A stretch of DNA of 64,000 nucleotides from Alphaproteobacteria bacterium (GTDB lineage: Bacteria; Pseudomonadota; Alphaproteobacteria; JACAEB01), in assembly GCA_024236075.1 (NCBI GenBank), contig JACKLE010000002.1:62001-126000 (forward strand), given 5' to 3'. The notes under the pieces are model-generated. The model worked only from the letters and a program-made list of their open reading frames with translations. It had not been told where the DNA came from and did not search any database. Both the position numbers and the translations under genes were made by a program. Of the stretch, positions 61,183-64,000 are shown piece by piece (the first letter of the stretch is position 1; the number at the start of each line of letters is the position of its first letter).

Positions 61183-62485
61183 GGCGCTGCCGCCCTGCCT
61201 GGTCCTCGACAGCTATGCGCGCCTCACCGGCCTCCTCGCGCCGCTCGCGCCGCTGGTGCTCGAGCGCCGCGCCCGCCGGGGCAAGGAGGAGTGCGCGCGT
61301 CTCGGCGAGCGGCTCGGGCGCGCGGGCCGCGCCCGCCCGCCCGGCCGCCTCGTCTGGATCCACGGCGCGAGCGTCGGCGAGGCGATGGCGGCGCGCCCGC
61401 TCATCGCCGCGCTCGCCGCCCGGCATGGCGACGTCTCGATCCTCGTCACCTCGCAGACCGTGACCGCGGCCCATCTCCTGGCGACGCGCCTCACCAGCCC
61501 CGCCTTTCACCAATATGCGCCGATCGACACGCCCTCCGCCGTCGCGGGCTTCCTCGACCATTGGCGTCCCGATCTCGCGATCTGGCTCGAATCCGAGCTC
61601 TGGCCCAACCTCCTGCGCGGGGCGCAGGCGCGGAGCCTGCCGATGCTGCTCGTCAATGCGCGCCTCTCCGAGCGCTCGGTGCGCGGATGGGGCCGCGCGC
61701 CCGGCACGGCGCGGAACCTGCTCGCGGGCTTTCGCGAGATGCTCGCCGTCGATGCCTTCACCGCGCAGGCCCTGACGAGGCTCGCGGGACGTCCCGCGCG
61801 GCGCGTCGGCAACCTCAAGCTCGCGGCCGATCCTTTGTGGGCGGACGAAGCGGCGGTCTCGGGGCTCGCCCTCCAGCTCCAGGGCCGGCGCGCCTGGCTC
61901 GCGGCCTCGACCCACGCCGGCGAGGAGGAGGCCGCCGCGGCCGCCCATGTCGCCCTCAAGGCCCGCGTGGACGGCCTCGTCACGCTGGTCGTGCCGCGCC
62001 ATGCCGAGCGCGGAGGCGAGATCGCCGCCATGCTGCGCGCGCGCGGCCTCGGCGTCGCGACGCGCAGCGCCGACGATGCGGTTCGTCCCGACACCGACAT
62101 CTATCTCGCCGACACCATGGGCGAGCTCGGCCTGTTCATCCGCCTCGCCGAGGCCGTCTTCGTCGGCGGCTCGCTCGTGCCGCAGGGCGGGCACAATCCG
62201 CTGGAGCCCGCGCGGCTCGAGAAGCCCGTACTCTACGGGCCCCATATGGAGAGCTTCGCCGAGGTCGCCGAACGGCTCGAGGCCGCCGGCATCGCCGAGC
62301 GGGTGGGCGATGGCGCCGCGCTCGCCGCAGCGCTCGAGCGCCTCTTCGCGACCGAGAGCCTGCGCGAGGCGCGCGCTTCGGCCGCGCGCTCCCTCGCCGT
62401 CGAGGGCGAGGGCGTGCTTGCCGAGGTGCTCGCCGCCGTCGAGGCGCATCTTCCGCTGGCGGAGCATGTCGGGCATGCGGCTTGA
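61175..62485 (+). CDS. kdtA: 3-deoxy-D-manno-octulosonic acid (Kdo) transferase
   Basis: The product has 436 residues. KdtA (WaaA) adds Kdo to lipid IVA using CMP-Kdo, with an N-terminal membrane anchor. Signature: WIHGASVGEAMAARPLIAAL, WLESELWPNLLRGAQARSLP, NARLSERSVRGWGRAPG, PRHAERGGEIAAML and VGGSLVPQGGHNPLEPARLE. ATG 61175 was chosen because EALPPCLVLDSYARLTGLLA follows it and it lies in the usual overlap with the DUF374 gene. Confidence 0.95.
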   Translation: MPEALPPCLVLDSYARLTGLLAPLAPLVLERRARRGKEECARLGERLGRAGRARPPGRLVWIHGASVGEAMAARPLIAALAARHGDVSILVTSQTVTAAHLLATRLTSPAFHQYAPIDTPSAVAGFLDHWRPDLAIWLESELWPNLLRGAQARSLPMLLVNARLSERSVRGWGRAPGTARNLLAGFREMLAVDAFTAQALTRLAGRPARRVGNLKLAADPLWADEAAVSGLALQLQGRRAWLAASTHAGEEEAAAAAHVALKARVDGLVTLVVPRHAERGGEIAAMLRARGLGVATRSADDAVRPDTDIYLADTMGELGLFIRLAEAVFVGGSLVPQGGHNPLEPARLEKPVLYGPHMESFAEVAERLEAAGIAERVGDGAALAAALERLFATESLREARASAARSLAVEGEGVLAEVLAAVEAHLPLAEHVGHAA

Positions 62486-63497
62486 GGCACCGGCCTTCTG
62501 GTACCGCGCGGGCGCCTCGCCCGCGGGCGCTCTCCTTGGGCCCCTCGGCGCGCTCTACGGCGCCGTCGTCGCGTGGAAGACGGCGCGCGCGGCGCCGCAA
62601 AAGGCTCCGCTTCCCGTAGTGTGCGTCGGCAATCTCACGCTCGGCGGCACGGGCAAGACGCCCGTCGCGCTCGCGCTCGCGCGCCGCCTCGCCGCGCAAG
62701 GCCGGCGCCCGGTCTTCCTCACCCGCGGCTATGGCGGGCGCGCGCGCGGGCCGCTGATCGTCGACGCCGGCGCGATGGACGCGCGCGAGGCCGGCGACGA
62801 GGCGCTGCTCCTCGCGCGCGCCGGGCCCTGCGTGCTCTCCCGCGATCGCCTAGCCGGCGCGCGTCTCGCGGCGGGGCTCGGCGACGTCGTCGTGATGGAC
62901 GATGGGCATCAGAACCTGCGTCTCGAGAAGGACCTGTCGCTTCTCGTGGTCGACGCCGAGGCCGGCTTCGGCAATGGGCGCGTCTTTCCGGCCGGGCCGC
63001 TCCGGGAGCGCGTGGACAGGGGCCTCGCGCGCGCCGACGCGGTGATCCTCATGGGCGAAGGGGCGGGTCCGCCGCTGCCCGGCTTCGCGGGAAGCATACT
63101 CCGTGCACGGCTCGAGCCGACCGAGGCGGCGAGGCGCCTCAAGGGCGCGCGACTCGTCGCCTTCGCCGGCATCGGCCGGCCCGGCAAGGCCTTCGCGACG
63201 CTGGAGGCGCTCGGCGCGGTGCTCGTCGCGCGCCACGCTTTGCCCGATCACGCCGTGCCGGGCGAGGCCTTTCTGCGCCGCCTCGCGGGCGAGGCCGAGC
63301 GCGTCGGCGCCCGCCTCGTCACGACGCAGAAGGATGCCGCGCGCCTCTCCCCGGACTGGCGCGCGCGCGTGGAAAGCTTCGCGGTCGAGGCGCGCTTCGC
63401 CGACGAGGCCGCGCTGGAGGCCCTTCTTGCGCGCGTACCCGGCCTGCGGGAACGAGGCTTGCAAAGCGCGGGCGATGCCATAAAACCCGCCATCTGA
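62475..63497 (+). CDS. lpxK: Tetraacyldisaccharide 4'-kinase LpxK
   Basis: The product has 340 residues. LpxK phosphorylates the 4' position of lipid A disaccharide. The P-loop is GNLTLGGTGKTPVALALARR; TRGYGGRARGPLIV, GDEALLLARAGPCVLSRDR and the catalytic DDGHQNLRLEKDLSLLVVDA follow. ATG 62475 overlaps kdtA by 11 bases. LpxK is a membrane-associated essential enzyme in most Gram-negative bacteria. Confidence 0.95.
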   Translation: MRLEAPAFWYRAGASPAGALLGPLGALYGAVVAWKTARAAPQKAPLPVVCVGNLTLGGTGKTPVALALARRLAAQGRRPVFLTRGYGGRARGPLIVDAGAMDAREAGDEALLLARAGPCVLSRDRLAGARLAAGLGDVVVMDDGHQNLRLEKDLSLLVVDAEAGFGNGRVFPAGPLRERVDRGLARADAVILMGEGAGPPLPGFAGSILRARLEPTEAARRLKGARLVAFAGIGRPGKAFATLEALGAVLVARHALPDHAVPGEAFLRRLAGEAERVGARLVTTQKDAARLSPDWRARVESFAVEARFADEAALEALLARVPGLRERGLQSAGDAIKPAI

Positions 63498-63517
63498 CCC
63501 CAAGCGCCCGAAGGCCG

Positions 63518-64000
63518 ATGCCGAACCCCAAAAACCCGACACCCCTTCGCCGGCGCGCGGTCGAGGGCCTGGAGGCCGCCGGCTTCTTCGCGCTCATGGG
63601 CTTCTTCCGCCTGCTCGGGCTGCCGGCCGCCTCGGCCGTCGGCGGCTTTCTCGGGCGTCTCGTCGGGCCGCTGTCGGGCGAGCAGGCGCTTGCCCGGGCC
63701 AATCTGCAGGCGGCCTTTCCCGAGAAGTCGCGGGCGGAGATCGACGCCATTCTGGGAGCGATGTGGGACAATCTCGGCCGCGTCCTCGCCGAATATCCCC
63801 ATCTCGACAAGTTCCGCGCCTACGAGCCGGGCGGCCGGCTCGAGGTCGTGGGCGCCGAGCACGTGGACCGCGAGCACGCGACCGATCCCGGCGGCCTTCT
63901 CGTCTCGGCGCATCTCGCCAATTGGGAGGTGATGCCCATGGCCGCCTCGCAGCGCGGCTTCGAGGGCGGCGTCATCTACCGCGCGATCAACAATCCGCAC
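63518..64000 (+). CDS. LpxL-like lauroyl/myristoyl acyltransferase, N-terminal part
   Basis: The first 161 codons are in the window and the frame runs off the edge. The N-terminal anchor and helices (LEAAGFFALMGFFRLLGLPA, VGGFLGRLVGPLSG) precede the HxxxxE catalytic motif in VSAHLANWEVMPMAASQRGF. This is the HtrB/LpxL/LpxM family that adds secondary acyl chains to lipid A. Coming after lpxK in the same direction supports it. Which member it is cannot be told from the fragment. Confidence 0.88.
   Translation, partial: MPNPKNPTPLRRRAVEGLEAAGFFALMGFFRLLGLPAASAVGGFLGRLVGPLSGEQALARANLQAAFPEKSRAEIDAILGAMWDNLGRVLAEYPHLDKFRAYEPGGRLEVVGAEHVDREHATDPGGLLVSAHLANWEVMPMAASQRGFEGGVIYRAINNPH

Overview
The window is very GC-rich and tightly packed, and almost all of it is chromosomal core of an alphaproteobacterium, most likely order Hyphomicrobiales (Rhizobiales). 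The markers for this are a CtrA cell-cycle regulator with ChpT nearby, fliI/fliJ beside ctrA, a serC-type RNA leader before serC-serA, an EipA-like DUF1134 protein, RpoH, the ydbH-ynbE-ydbL trio and small alphaproteobacterial families (DUF3553, DUF4170). I cannot place a genus. Function calls rest on motifs read by eye and knowledge of the families; no database search was run.

Layout. 1-3000: end of the tol-pal cluster (pal, cpoB/ybgF) and tilS, which carries two internal out-of-frame stretches. 3029-11003: ftsH, folP, glmM, thiD and a PhzF-like gene, interrupted by a decayed antitoxin/Sel1-like fusion and an intact Sel1-like relative. 11281-14717: a lipoprotein and a large autotransporter. 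14920-17850: promoter, RNA leader, serC and serA. 17873-25360: accessory genes (higBA-like toxin-antitoxin pair, OsmC, ubiquitin-like MoaD/ThiS plus beta-propeller, repeat-only RTX protein, Baeyer-Villiger monooxygenase, an AT-rich membrane protein, YCII). 25645-27634: purA, a 167-bp MITE-like element and a TPR protein. 27629-30106: a mobile-looking segment between 25-bp direct repeats, with three small genes, a tRNA with the unexpected anticodon ACT and an IS1-like transposase. 30196-36979: glycosyltransferase, propeller protein, methyltransferase, rpoH, RluA-family pseudouridine synthase, small membrane proteins and a JAMM protease. 37049-47324: a histidine kinase with a degraded ATPase domain, isonitrile-hydratase-like protein, DUF1134, ydbH-ynbE-ydbL, cysQ, chpT and ctrA. 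47706-54030: fliI, fliJ, a PAS histidine kinase, a phosphotransferase and purD. 54113-56578: a MerR/CDF metal-efflux pair with a clear operator, a ParDE-like pair and a lipoprotein. 56739-64000: pmbA, DUF4170 and an overlapping outer-membrane lipid operon (MsbA-like ABC exporter, DUF374 acyltransferase, kdtA, lpxK, lpxL-like, the last cut by the window edge).

Main themes are envelope biogenesis (Tol-Pal, YdbH, EipA-like, LPS/lipid A, autotransporter) and cell-cycle control (ChpT, CtrA, two kinases, likely CcrM methylation sites before ctrA). The most unusual parts are the 27.6-30.1 kb segment, where two genes share the same leaderless promoter geometry; the anticodon-ACT tRNA; the interrupted tilS; and the decayed gene fusion at 5.0-5.5 kb.
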